Part shown: piece by piece, positions 47,768 through 57,728 of the stretch | Layout of the letters: each line of letters starts with the position of its first letter | How positions within the stretch are numbered: the first letter of the stretch is position 1 | Source of the DNA: Sediminibacterium sp. FEMGT703S | GTDB lineage: Bacteria > Bacteroidota > Bacteroidia > Chitinophagales > Chitinophagaceae | Direction: 5' to 3' | NCBI GenBank assembly: GCA_002786355.1 | Contig: PGCO01000002.1 | Coordinates: 558,001 to 622,000, forward strand | Length of the DNA stretch: 64,000 nucleotides | Notes under the pieces: model-generated | Databases searched by the model: none | What the model was told of the DNA's origin: nothing | Seen by the model: the letters and a program-made list of their open reading frames with translations, nothing else | Program-made: the position numbers and the translations under genes

Positions 47768-49372
47768 TTATACGATTGGAGCAGCCGCCAGAATCTCTGC
47801 CGAAACACCAGCTGCATATTTTTCAAAATTCTTAATGAATTGTTGAGCTAAATTTTTGGCTGTTGCATCATATGCTGCAGCATCTTTCCAAGTAGATTTA
47901 GGATTTAAAATTTCAGCGGGAGCACCTGGGCAGCTTGTAGGAATCATCATTCCAAACACTGGATGCTGCTCATAACTAACATTGTCTAAACTACCATTTA
48001 AAGCTGCGGTAATCATAGCTCTTGTATAGCTTAATTTCATTCTACTGCCCGTACCATAAGACCCTCCGCTCCAGCCGGTATTAATCATCCAAACATTCAC
48101 TTCATTTTCTTTCATTTTAGCTCCTAACATTTCAGCATATTTTCCTGGATGTAAGGGTAAAAATGGTGCGCCAAAACATGCACTAAATGTAGATTTAGGC
48201 TCAGTTACACCAGCTTCTGTTCCAGCTACTTTAGCAGTATAGCCGCTAATAAATTGATACATCGCTTGACCAGGGCTTAACTTACTGATGGGAGGTAAAA
48301 CTCCATAAGCATCACAGGTTAAGAAGAATATATTTTTAGGTAATCCACCAATACTTGGTTCCATTGCATTCGAAATAAAATGCAAAGGATAACTTACCCT
48401 GGTATTTTCAGTTATGCCTTTAAAACTAAAATCAATTTGATTGGTTCCATTGATAAAACCTACATTCTCTACTAAAGCTCCTGGTTTAATTGCATGAAAA
48501 ATTTCAGGTTCTTTTTCTTCACTTAAATCAATGGTCTTTGCATAACATCCACCTTCAAAATTGAAAACGCTATTGCTGGTCCAACCATGTTCATCGTCTC
48601 CAATTAATTTTCTATTGGGGTCTGCACTTAATGTTGTTTTACCTGTTCCACTCAAACCAAAAAATACAGCTACGTCTCCTTCCTGACCCATATTAGCGCT
48701 GCAGTGCATACTCAACACATTTTTTTGTTGAGGAAGGATATAATTTAAGATGGTGAAAATTCCTTTTTTCATTTCACCCGTATACCCTGTTCCGCCAATT
48801 ACGATGGTCTTATGGGTAAATGATACTACTGCAAAATTGTGCTGTCTGGTTCCGTCTACTGCAGGATCTGCTTTAAAACCAGGCGCCTGAATAATATGCC
48901 ATTCTGGTGTAAAGTTTTCTAATTCTGTTTCTGTTGGTCTCAAAAACATATTGCAAGCAAATAAATTGCTCCATGGGTTTTCGTTAATCACGCGAATATT
49001 TAATCGATAATTATCATCCGCGCAAGCATAAGCATCCCTTACCCACACTTCCTCTTGTTGCCCTAAATAATCCAACACTTTTTTCTTTAACTGATGAAAG
49101 TATTTTTCATCAATTGGAATATTAAAGTTGTTCCAATGTACAGTATCTGCTGTTATATCATCCTTTACAATGAACTTGTCTTGCGGACTTCTTCCTGTAA
49201 ATTCTCCAGTATTGATACAAAGCGCACCGGTGTCATTTAAAACACCTTGTCCTTTTGCTACTGCTTGTTCCACTAATGTTTCAGGAGATAATTGATAATG
49301 AACGCCGTGCTGATTGGTTAAACCCAATGCTAATAATTTTGATGCGTCTACGGTAAGTGTTGGTAATGACAT
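47768..49372 (-). CDS. pckA: phosphoenolpyruvate carboxykinase (ATP)
   Basis: VAVFFGLSGTGKTTLSADPNRKLIGDDEHGW; GEFTGRSPQDKFIVKD. Start reassigned to MSLPTLTV. Confidence 0.97.
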   Translation of the reverse strand: MSLPTLTVDASKLLALGLTNQHGVHYQLSPETLVEQAVAKGQGVLNDTGALCINTGEFTGRSPQDKFIVKDDITADTVHWNNFNIPIDEKYFHQLKKKVLDYLGQQEEVWVRDAYACADDNYRLNIRVINENPWSNLFACNMFLRPTETELENFTPEWHIIQAPGFKADPAVDGTRQHNFAVVSFTHKTIVIGGTGYTGEMKKGIFTILNYILPQQKNVLSMHCSANMGQEGDVAVFFGLSGTGKTTLSADPNRKLIGDDEHGWTSNSVFNFEGGCYAKTIDLSEEKEPEIFHAIKPGALVENVGFINGTNQIDFSFKGITENTRVSYPLHFISNAMEPSIGGLPKNIFFLTCDAYGVLPPISKLSPGQAMYQFISGYTAKVAGTEAGVTEPKSTFSACFGAPFLPLHPGKYAEMLGAKMKENEVNVWMINTGWSGGSYGTGSRMKLSYTRAMITAALNGSLDNVSYEQHPVFGMMIPTSCPGAPAEILNPKSTWKDAAAYDATAKNLAQQFIKNFEKYAAGVSAEILAAAPIV

Positions 49373-49504
49373 ATACAAACAATCGTTAGTTAGTATGCAA
49401 AAGTACATTGTTTAATTATTTGAATGCATTATTTGTGTACTATTTACACAAATTTTAAGGCCATTGCGTCGTATTTTTACCAAAATTTAATCTATCAAGG
49501 CAAA

Positions 49505-50917
49505 ATGCAGCAAGGCTTAATTACTTCAGAAATACTTTCTCAGTTTCGGTCTATTGTAGGACCAGATCAGGTCATTTTAGACGAAACCGAATTAAATCAT
49601 TATGGGCATGATGAAACCGAAAAATTAGTTTTTGTTCCAGAAGTAGTATTAAAGCCTGCCAATAGTTTTCAAATAGCTGAAATCCTAAAAATTTGCAACC
49701 AACACCATCTACCCGTTACCCCTAGGGGAGCAGGAACTGGCTTAAGTGGCGGCGCTTTACCACATTTAGGAGGGGTTTTATTGTCAACTGAAAAACTGAA
49801 TAAAATTCTTTCTATTGACGAAAGAAATCTGCAAGTTGTTACTGAACCAGGTGTTATTACCGAAGTATTACAAGATGCAGTAAAAGAAAAAGGATTGTTT
49901 TATCCCCCCGACCCAAGCAGCAAAGGGAGCTGTTTTATTGGAGGAAATATTGCGGAAAACAGTGGTGGACCAAGAGCAGTAAAATATGGAGTTGTAAAAG
50001 ATTATGTGCTCAATCTTGAAATAATATTGCCTACAGGTGAAATAATGTGGACGGGCGCCAATGTGCTAAAAAATGCAACTGGCTATAACTTAACACAGTT
50101 GGTTGTTGGAAGCGAAGGCACATTATGTATTGTTACAAAAATTGTTTTGAAATTAATTCCACATCCAAAGTTTGATTTATTAATGTTGGTCCCCTTTGGC
50201 TCTTTAGAAAATGCTGGTGCAGCTGTGAGTGCCATTTTCAGAGCAGGATTTGTACCTAGTGCATTAGAACTAATTGAAATTAATGCATTACAAATTGTTA
50301 GCAAGATGGTGGAAAGCACTGCCGTTCCTGTAAACGATTCCATTGAAGGGCATTTGATTATAGAAGTGGATGGTAATAATATGGATGTTTTAATGCAGGA
50401 GATGGAAGCCATTGCAGAATTGATGACTCAATTTGATGCAGGAGATATCTTATTTGCAGACGATGCTCAGCAAAAAGCAGAATTATGGAAGTTGAGAAGA
50501 AGAGCAGCAGAAGCTGTAAAATTGGAAGGATATACTATTGAAGAGGATACTGTAGTTCCAAGAGCAGAATTACCGGCCCTGATAAAGGGAGTAAAAGAAA
50601 TGGGTATACAGCACGGTTTTAAAGTGGTTTGCTATGGACATGCGGGAGATGGTAACTTACATATACGGATTAATCACCCAACCATAAAAAATAGCCATGA
50701 CAACCCTGAAATGACGAATATTTTGAAGTCATTATTTAGTCTGGTCAAAAGTTTAGGGGGAACGATTAGCGCCGAACATGGTATTGGGCTGATTCAAAAA
50801 CCCTATATGGAAACCGTTTTTAGCAAAACGGCTATTCAATTGATGAGAGATATCAAATTAGCATTTGATCCTAACAATATTTTAAATGCTGGAAAAATAT
50901 TTGACAGCAAGGATTGA
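49505..50917 (+). CDS. FAD-linked oxidase / glycolate oxidase subunit GlcD-like
   Basis: LPVTPRGAGTGLSGGALPHLGGVLLSTEKLNKIL; CFIGGNIAENSGGPRAVKYG; AGDGNLHIRINHP; ISAEHGIGLIQKPYM. Start reassigned to MQQGLI. Confidence 0.95.
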   Translation: MQQGLITSEILSQFRSIVGPDQVILDETELNHYGHDETEKLVFVPEVVLKPANSFQIAEILKICNQHHLPVTPRGAGTGLSGGALPHLGGVLLSTEKLNKILSIDERNLQVVTEPGVITEVLQDAVKEKGLFYPPDPSSKGSCFIGGNIAENSGGPRAVKYGVVKDYVLNLEIILPTGEIMWTGANVLKNATGYNLTQLVVGSEGTLCIVTKIVLKLIPHPKFDLLMLVPFGSLENAGAAVSAIFRAGFVPSALELIEINALQIVSKMVESTAVPVNDSIEGHLIIEVDGNNMDVLMQEMEAIAELMTQFDAGDILFADDAQQKAELWKLRRRAAEAVKLEGYTIEEDTVVPRAELPALIKGVKEMGIQHGFKVVCYGHAGDGNLHIRINHPTIKNSHDNPEMTNILKSLFSLVKSLGGTISAEHGIGLIQKPYMETVFSKTAIQLMRDIKLAFDPNNILNAGKIFDSKD

Positions 50918-50940
50918 GTATTTTTACCAAAATAGTGTGT

Positions 50941-51540
50941 ATGAAAAAAGGAATTTGGATATTTATTTGGATATTTTTTGGAATAACTAATTTAACTGCG
51001 CAAATAGAAACTCCAGAAAAACCAATTGGCTTTGACCGATCAAGGGTTTTTATTGGCTCAAGCTTAAACCTTGGACTCTCTAATCGCTTTTTCAATTTAG
51101 GGCTTAACCCACAAATTGGATACAGTTTAAATAGTTGGGTAGATTTAGGAGTGGCAGTCAATTTGAATTATTACTCTCAAAGTGCTTCGGATTTTGATCC
51201 CTTCAAATACAAGAACTTTAATTACGGTGGCGGCGCCTTCTTAAGGGTTTGGCCAATTAATTTTTTACACTTACAAATTCAACCAGAATATAATTGGATT
51301 AGTTCTTCTCAAACCGATGCTTTTACAGGACAATCTTATCGATTAAAATTTCAAGCGCCCAGTTTATTAGCCGGTATTGGATATGGGTCTAGAGAAATAG
51401 GTAGCCGTATGTCCCATTTTACAATAATGATCGATTTAAATCAGGCAATAAATTCCCCATACCGAAATGGTATAGCTGGCGACCCACAACCCATTTTCAG
51501 GGGAGGTTTTGGATTTTATCTTAATCCAAAAAAGCGATAG
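50941..51540 (+). CDS. secreted outer-membrane-protein-like hypothetical
   Basis: Signal peptide MKKGIWIFIWIFFGITNLTAQ; amphipathic beta-barrel-like segments ending GGFGFYLNPKKR. Confidence 0.65.
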   Translation: MKKGIWIFIWIFFGITNLTAQIETPEKPIGFDRSRVFIGSSLNLGLSNRFFNLGLNPQIGYSLNSWVDLGVAVNLNYYSQSASDFDPFKYKNFNYGGGAFLRVWPINFLHLQIQPEYNWISSSQTDAFTGQSYRLKFQAPSLLAGIGYGSREIGSRMSHFTIMIDLNQAINSPYRNGIAGDPQPIFRGGFGFYLNPKKR

Positions 51541-52060
51541 CTTCTTTTGCTGTTGAAGCAACTAATAATCGATCTTTCCAATCCTCATACAAGAACCCTT
51601 GTTGATACATCCGATCAATATGGGCAACTAAATTATCGTAATATCCGTTGCAGTTGAGCAATACAATCTTTTTATTATGAATCTTTAATGTGTTCCAAGT
51701 GAGCATTTCAAACAACTCATCCAGTGTTCCATTACCCCCTGGTAAAATGATGGCTGCATCGCAGAGTTCATAAAGTAATTTTTTTCTTACATGCATATCG
51801 GCTACTACGCGTAAATCAGTAATCCCTTTGTGCTGGTGCTCCCACTCTAACAATACCTCAGGTATTACACCAATGACTTTACCTTTACCTTCCATCACAG
51901 CATCGGCTACTGCGCCCATTAAACCCTTATTCCCCCCACCATATACCAGTGTAATTTGATTCTGAGCCATTAACTGACCTAACTCAATGGTTTGCAACAA
52001 GTATTCGGGATCATTTCCTGCTTTAGAACCACAGAAAACAGCTATATTTTCAATTTTCAT
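51521..52060 (-). CDS. LOG/TIGR00730 family Rossmann-fold protein
   Basis: IAVFCGSKAGNDPEY; LVYGGGNKGLMGAVADAVMEGKGKVIGVIPE; DAAIILPGGNGTLDELFEMLTW (PGGxGTxxE). Confidence 0.95.
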   Translation of the reverse strand: MKIENIAVFCGSKAGNDPEYLLQTIELGQLMAQNQITLVYGGGNKGLMGAVADAVMEGKGKVIGVIPEVLLEWEHQHKGITDLRVVADMHVRKKLLYELCDAAIILPGGNGTLDELFEMLTWNTLKIHNKKIVLLNCNGYYDNLVAHIDRMYQQGFLYEDWKDRLLVASTAKEAIAFLD

Positions 52061-52138
52061 ACTATACTATTAGGAGAGACAAAATACCTGAATTATTTTT
52101 ACTACTTTACAAAATTCTTTTAACGAAACAAAAAACAT

Positions 52139-53602
52139 ATGTCTCCCCTTTTGCTGTTTTCATTTGTTATTGGTTATTTCTTAATATTATTAGCAGTTGC
52201 TTGGTACACTGGTAAAAATAGTGATAACCATTCTTTCTTTATTGGAAACAAGAACAGTAACTGGATGTTGGTTGCTTTTGGAATGGTTGGTACTTCTTTA
52301 AGTGGAGTTACTTTTGTGAGTGTGCCTGGGGCTGTTGCAAAAGAATCATTTGCTTATATCCAAATTACAATCGGTTATCTATTTGGATATTTAATGATTG
52401 CATACATCTTGCTACCACTTTATTACAGGTTAAATCTCACTTCTATTTACAATTATCTAAGTTCTAGAATGGGCTTTAATTCATATAAAACGGGCTCTTC
52501 GTTTTTTATATTATCTAGAACATTAGGGGCTACTGCAAGATTATATTTAGTTGTAAATATTTTACAAGAAGCAATACTCAATAGTTTCAATATTCCTTTT
52601 TGGGCAACTACCATCATCATCTTAATCATGATTTTGTTATACACTTATGAAGGTGGAGTAAAAACAATAGTTTACACAGATACTTTACAAACCACTTGTA
52701 TGCTAGCTGGTTTAGTGATTTGTGTATTCTATATTCTTAACCAAATGAATATGGGTTTTGGAGAAAGCTTATCGGCAATGAATGATCGAGGTTATTCAAA
52801 AATATTTTTTACCGACCCAAATAGTAAATTTTTCTTCTTAAAACAAATCATTGCAGGAGCTTTTATTACAGTTACCATGACAGGAATGGACCAAGAAATG
52901 ATGCAAAAAAACATTTCTGTGAAAACATTAAAAGATTCACAAAAAAATGTAATGTCTATGGCCATTACTTTGGCGATTGTGATTATAATCTTTTTATTCT
53001 TAGGAGGTCTACTTTATTTATATGCTGAAAGTCTGAATGTTTCTGCTACTGGAGATAAAATTTTTCCTGTTTTAGCCATGGAACATATGCCACCAGTGGT
53101 TTCTGTCATTTTCATTATCGCTTTAATTTCTGCACTTTTCCCAAGTGCAGATGGTGCAATCACTGCATTAACATCAACTTTTTGCATTGACATTATTGGC
53201 ATACAAAGAAGAGCCGACTTAAATGAAGCTGCTCAGAAAAAAATAAGGCAGCGCGTACACTTAACTTTTGCAGCCATTTTTCTAGTTTTTGTATTGGTAT
53301 TTAAATGGGTAAATGACCCTAGCATGATAGGACTTTTACTCAAAATTGCTGCATATACTTATGGTCCATTACTCGGATTATTTACGTTTGGTATTATTAC
53401 AAAGAGAGTAGTTAATGACAAATTGGTGCCTTATGTTTGTATTGCAGCCCCTATTATTTGCTTTATCATAGATAAATACCAGAAATCTTTATTAGGTTCT
53501 TATGAAGTAGGTCTTGAATTATTAATTATAAATGGGTCAATTACATTTCTAGGTCTACTGTTGATTTCAAAAAAAGGAAATGGGCAGGCTGCTATTAACT
53601 AG
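52139..53602 (+). CDS. sodium:solute symporter (SSS family)
   Basis: Multi-TM; FIGNKNSNWMLVAFGMVGTSLSGVTFVSVPGAV; YEGGVKTIVYTDTLQT; LFPSADGAITALTSTFCIDI. Confidence 0.93.
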   Translation: MSPLLLFSFVIGYFLILLAVAWYTGKNSDNHSFFIGNKNSNWMLVAFGMVGTSLSGVTFVSVPGAVAKESFAYIQITIGYLFGYLMIAYILLPLYYRLNLTSIYNYLSSRMGFNSYKTGSSFFILSRTLGATARLYLVVNILQEAILNSFNIPFWATTIIILIMILLYTYEGGVKTIVYTDTLQTTCMLAGLVICVFYILNQMNMGFGESLSAMNDRGYSKIFFTDPNSKFFFLKQIIAGAFITVTMTGMDQEMMQKNISVKTLKDSQKNVMSMAITLAIVIIIFLFLGGLLYLYAESLNVSATGDKIFPVLAMEHMPPVVSVIFIIALISALFPSADGAITALTSTFCIDIIGIQRRADLNEAAQKKIRQRVHLTFAAIFLVFVLVFKWVNDPSMIGLLLKIAAYTYGPLLGLFTFGIITKRVVNDKLVPYVCIAAPIICFIIDKYQKSLLGSYEVGLELLIINGSITFLGLLLISKKGNGQAAIN

Positions 53603-53627
53603 TATTTGCCCATCATCTGCTTAAAAT

Positions 53628-54266
53628 ATGGAATTAATAAACCCCCTTGTTGAAACTTATACAGCACTATTTACTAGCCCAGAACCCATTGAATTAGAAT
53701 CGGTTAATAAGTCTACTGCTGCAAAACATCCGCTGGCACATATGATTAGCGGGCACGTCCAAGGACAATTCTTAAGCATGATTTGTGCTATGGTAAAACC
53801 GAAGTATGTACTAGAAATTGGCACATTCACGGGATACAGTGCTTTATGCCTTTTAAAAAACTTGCCAGAAAATGGCATGATTCATACGATAGAAATCAGA
53901 CCAGAAGATGCTGCCACTGCGGCTGAAAATTTTAGCAAATTGAATGCAAATAAGCAAATAACTTTGCATATAGGCGATGCTAAAGAAATCATCAATCAAC
54001 TCCCCTATCAATGGGATTTGGTTTTTATTGATGCCGACAAAACAGGCTATATCAACTATTATGAAATGGTTGTTCCGCTTTTAGCAAAAGATGGAATTAT
54101 TATAGCAGACAACGTGTTGTTTCATGGGCAAGTATTAGAAGAGCCTTTAAAAGGGAAGAATGCAAAAGCTGTTCACGCTTTCAATGAGCATGTTCAGCAA
54201 GATCCCAGAACAGAGCAAGTGATGTTATCTATCAGAGATGGATTAACCATCATCAAAAAGAAATGA
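53628..54266 (+). CDS. class I SAM-dependent O-methyltransferase (COMT-like)
   Basis: KYVLEIGTFTGYSALCLLKNLPENGMIHTIEI; WDLVFIDADKTGYINYYEMV; IIIADNVLFHGQV. Confidence 0.93.
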   Translation: MELINPLVETYTALFTSPEPIELESVNKSTAAKHPLAHMISGHVQGQFLSMICAMVKPKYVLEIGTFTGYSALCLLKNLPENGMIHTIEIRPEDAATAAENFSKLNANKQITLHIGDAKEIINQLPYQWDLVFIDADKTGYINYYEMVVPLLAKDGIIIADNVLFHGQVLEEPLKGKNAKAVHAFNEHVQQDPRTEQVMLSIRDGLTIIKKK

Positions 54267-55345
54267 GTAAAATGAAATTGACTGTAACCATACTAGGACT
54301 AATCCTATTTTTTCAATTACATGCACAGAATACTAAAACTGTTGCATACATTGATCAATATAAAGAAGTGGCCATTGCAGAAATGATTCGTTCTGGAGTA
54401 CCTGCTTCAATCACCCTTGCTCAAGGAGTATTAGAATCTCAGTCAGGAGAAAGCCCTCTTGTAAAAAGGTCTAATAATCATTTTGGTATAAAATGCAAAC
54501 CTGAATGGACTGGCGCTAGAACTTTTCATGACGATGATGAAAAAGGCGAATGTTTTAGGGTATACGATAATCCAGAAGCTTCCTTTAAAGATCACTCGGA
54601 TTTTTTAAAAACAAGAGCACACTACCAGTTTTTGTTTAAATTAAGTCCTACAGACTCTGAGGGATGGGCAAAGGGATTGAAAAAGGCAGGATATGCCACA
54701 GCGCCAACATATCCGCAAAAACTCATAAAAATTATCAAAGACTACAATTTAGATCAATATAATACGATTGCTTTAGCAAGAAAAAATAACCCAACTGAAC
54801 CAATTTTTGCAGTAAACACAGTTGAAACTCCAGTTACAGTATTACCAGAAACAATAAAGGAAGAGCGTCAGGAAACTACGAAAGAATCAAAAGAATCAAG
54901 TGATTCAGAAACATTTATCCCTGTAGCAAAAAAGAACAAAGAAGAAACCCAGAATAAATATGGGCACTTGAATTTCCCTGAAGGTTTATTTAACATTAAT
55001 CAAACTGGGGTATTGTTTGCAAAAGCTGGCACTTCTCTATTGGCAATAGCCAATCAATACAATATTTCACTCAGTAAATTGCTATTGTATAATGATTTAG
55101 AAGAAGTAGACGTGCTAACTGCAGACCAGTTAATTTATGTTGAAAGAAAACAAAAAAAAGGGGAGCAAGCATTTTATATTGCAAGGCAAGGTGAAACCTT
55201 AAATGATATCTCGCAATTAACAGGTGTACGATTAGAAAGTCTGTTGCAATACAATAAATGGGATAAGTCTACCTTACCAACTCCTGGAACTAAAGTTTAT
55301 CTAAAAAGTCCTATTGTTACCAAATCAACCCCTAACAAAAAATAA
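54263..55345 (+). CDS. glucosaminidase (GH73-like) with C-terminal LysM repeats
   Basis: GVPASITLAQGVLESQSGESPLVKRSNNHFGIKC; FKDHSDFLKTRAHYQFLF; two LysM-like segments. Confidence 0.92.
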   Translation: MSKMKLTVTILGLILFFQLHAQNTKTVAYIDQYKEVAIAEMIRSGVPASITLAQGVLESQSGESPLVKRSNNHFGIKCKPEWTGARTFHDDDEKGECFRVYDNPEASFKDHSDFLKTRAHYQFLFKLSPTDSEGWAKGLKKAGYATAPTYPQKLIKIIKDYNLDQYNTIALARKNNPTEPIFAVNTVETPVTVLPETIKEERQETTKESKESSDSETFIPVAKKNKEETQNKYGHLNFPEGLFNINQTGVLFAKAGTSLLAIANQYNISLSKLLLYNDLEEVDVLTADQLIYVERKQKKGEQAFYIARQGETLNDISQLTGVRLESLLQYNKWDKSTLPTPGTKVYLKSPIVTKSTPNKK

Positions 55346-55347
55346 GT

Positions 55348-55890
55348 ATGTCTAATATCAGTTTGTTTAACAAGACTTTTGAACCTTATTTACCAGAATC
55401 ATTAATTCAGGAAAAAATTAAAGAATTAGGGGAAATGATAAGCAAAGAATATGAAGGCAAGAAGCCCTTATTTATAGGGGTTTTAAATGGCTCTTTTATG
55501 TTCGCCGCTGATTTGTTTAAACAAATTACCATTGAAGCTGAAATCTGTTTTATTAAGTTGGCTTCATATAAGGGAACCAAGTCTACAGGAAATGTAATTA
55601 CTGCAATTGGCTTAGATACTGATATTCGAGACAGACACTTGATTTTATTAGAAGATATTATTGATACGGGTAAAACCATGAATGAGTTTATTCCGCAATT
55701 GTACCATCAACAACCTGCATCCGTTAAAATGGCTGTTTTATTACATAAACCCGAAGCCACTATTTACCCTGTTCAAATTGATTATTGCTGTTTTAGTATT
55801 CCCGACCGTTTTGTGTTAGGATATGGGCTAGATTATGATGGGTTTGGCAGAAACCTCAAAGAAATTTATCAGCTAAAAGAAAGTGAATAA
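55348..55890 (+). CDS. hpt: hypoxanthine phosphoribosyltransferase
   Basis: PLFIGVLNGSFMFAADLFKQI; LILLEDIIDTGKTMNEFIPQL; FVLGYGLDYDGFGRNL. Confidence 0.94.
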   Translation: MSNISLFNKTFEPYLPESLIQEKIKELGEMISKEYEGKKPLFIGVLNGSFMFAADLFKQITIEAEICFIKLASYKGTKSTGNVITAIGLDTDIRDRHLILLEDIIDTGKTMNEFIPQLYHQQPASVKMAVLLHKPEATIYPVQIDYCCFSIPDRFVLGYGLDYDGFGRNLKEIYQLKESE

Positions 55891-55937
55891 TTGCCACTAG
55901 CATTTAAGAATCAATCAGATTGCTTAAATTGTTTCGA

Positions 55938-57692
55938 ATGAATCGGCTGCTCCTAATACTGTTGTTTTTCTTATACGCACCTACAATAGGTGCTCAGTAT
56001 TATTTAAGAGGAGAAATTAAAGATAATCGAGGTAAAAAATTAGAAGGAGTAACCATCCTTTTACAATCAAGGGGTAGTGTTCCTTTTTTTAGTGGGAAAG
56101 ATGGCGACTTTGGTATTACACTCAATAAACTTTCCGATAGTATTTTCCTATCCTTACCAGGCTATGAAATAAAGAAATTGGCGGTCCATACTGCTGTATT
56201 TCAACATATTGTCTTAACCATGTTACCCAACACTGCAAGACTGTACCAAAAAAACTTGTCTTCAGTAATTACAGATTTAAAACCTTCAGAAACGAATCAG
56301 TATGCAGGCATGGGCGAAAGTTATAGTGGAATAATTGAGAATGGATTCATTGAAGCTGCTAAGTATCCACAAACAGGATTTTCACTTCATATAGATAAAG
56401 CTGCTTATAGTAATGTTAGGCGTTTTTTAAAGAATGAAATGCGGGTACCTATAGATGCAATTAGAGCAGAAGAAATGTTGAACTATTTTTCGTTTGAAAC
56501 AATCAATAATAACTACACCGACCAGTTCAAACTCAATTCAGTTGTTACAGATTGTCCATGGAATAGTCAACATCGATTGCTGCTAGTAAATTTGGCAGCG
56601 CCCAAAATAAATCTTGACCAAATCCCTCCCAGTAATTTAGTATTCCTAATCGATGTTTCTGGCTCTATGGATCATCCTAATCGTTTGCCATTATTACAAT
56701 CTGCTTTCAAGTTATTAACTGCAAATTTAAGAAGCATTGATACCATCAGTATCGTTACTTATGGTGGCAACGTAGCAATTGCCTTGTACCCTACCAGTGG
56801 GAATGAAAAAAAAACCATCAACGATGTGATTGATTCTTTAAGTGCGAATGGAGATACCCCCGGTGAAAACGCCATTAAAGTTGCATACCAATTAGCTAAA
56901 GCTAGTTATATAAAGGGAGGAAATAATCGGATTATTTTAGCAACAGACGGAGATTTTAATGTAGGACAAAGAACAGAAAAAGAACTGGAGGAAATGATTA
57001 CAAACTATAGAGAGTCAGGAATTTTCTTAACCTGTTTGGGAGTAGGTATGGGTAATTATAAAGACAGTAAACTAGAGATTTTATCAAAAAAAGGCAATGG
57101 GAACTTTGCCTATTTAGATCAGGTTGCAGAAGCAGAAAAAGTATTGGTGCAAGAATTTACGTCTACACTATACTCCGTTGCAAAAAATGCCATCTTAAAC
57201 GTTCAATTTAGTAAAGAAAGAGTGGAAGCCTATAGACTAATCGGATTCGATAATAAAAGAGATGCAATTGCAGACAGTAATGCTATTTTAAATGGGGGTG
57301 AAATAGGGAGTGGACATCACTCAATAGCATTATTTGAAATTGTGCCTGTAAAGAATAGCCATTCAGAAGAAATTGCATCCGTTTCACTTGAGTACTATCC
57401 AATGAATAATACGAATAAAAAAGTAGTTCATTTTAAACTGAACAATCAGTTTAAACATTTTGATACGTTAGATTCAACATATAAAAAGTTGATTGCAGTT
57501 GCTGCTTTTGCCGGAACACTAAGAAAATCTGAGTACATGAATCTGTACGAATTTGATCAGGTGTATCAACTAGCTGTTGCTGCTTGCAATCCCAACAATA
57601 AATTAGATACAGAGCTTTTAAAGCTTATTCAAAAAGCGAATAAAATATATAATCCCGTAAACAGAAAAAAGCCTCGCAAAACTAAAAATTAA
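55938..57692 (+). CDS. von Willebrand factor type A domain protein with carboxypeptidase-regulatory-like N-terminus
   Basis: YLRGEIKDNRGKKLEGVTILLQSRG; NLVFLIDVSGSMDHPNRLPLLQSAFKLL (MIDAS); RIILATDGDFNVG. Start reassigned to MNRLLL. Confidence 0.92.
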   Translation: MNRLLLILLFFLYAPTIGAQYYLRGEIKDNRGKKLEGVTILLQSRGSVPFFSGKDGDFGITLNKLSDSIFLSLPGYEIKKLAVHTAVFQHIVLTMLPNTARLYQKNLSSVITDLKPSETNQYAGMGESYSGIIENGFIEAAKYPQTGFSLHIDKAAYSNVRRFLKNEMRVPIDAIRAEEMLNYFSFETINNNYTDQFKLNSVVTDCPWNSQHRLLLVNLAAPKINLDQIPPSNLVFLIDVSGSMDHPNRLPLLQSAFKLLTANLRSIDTISIVTYGGNVAIALYPTSGNEKKTINDVIDSLSANGDTPGENAIKVAYQLAKASYIKGGNNRIILATDGDFNVGQRTEKELEEMITNYRESGIFLTCLGVGMGNYKDSKLEILSKKGNGNFAYLDQVAEAEKVLVQEFTSTLYSVAKNAILNVQFSKERVEAYRLIGFDNKRDAIADSNAILNGGEIGSGHHSIALFEIVPVKNSHSEEIASVSLEYYPMNNTNKKVVHFKLNNQFKHFDTLDSTYKKLIAVAAFAGTLRKSEYMNLYEFDQVYQLAVAACNPNNKLDTELLKLIQKANKIYNPVNRKKPRKTKN

Positions 57693-57708
57693 TTGTTTGG
57701 CGAGGCTT
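57665..57708 (-). terminator. terminator of dnaJ, embedded in the 3' end of the convergent VWA CDS
   Basis: AAGCCTCGC (57669-57677) / GCGAGGCTT (57700-57708); T tract on minus strand (57665-57670). Confidence 0.75.
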
Positions 57709-57728
57709 GATATAATAAGCGTGTTCAA

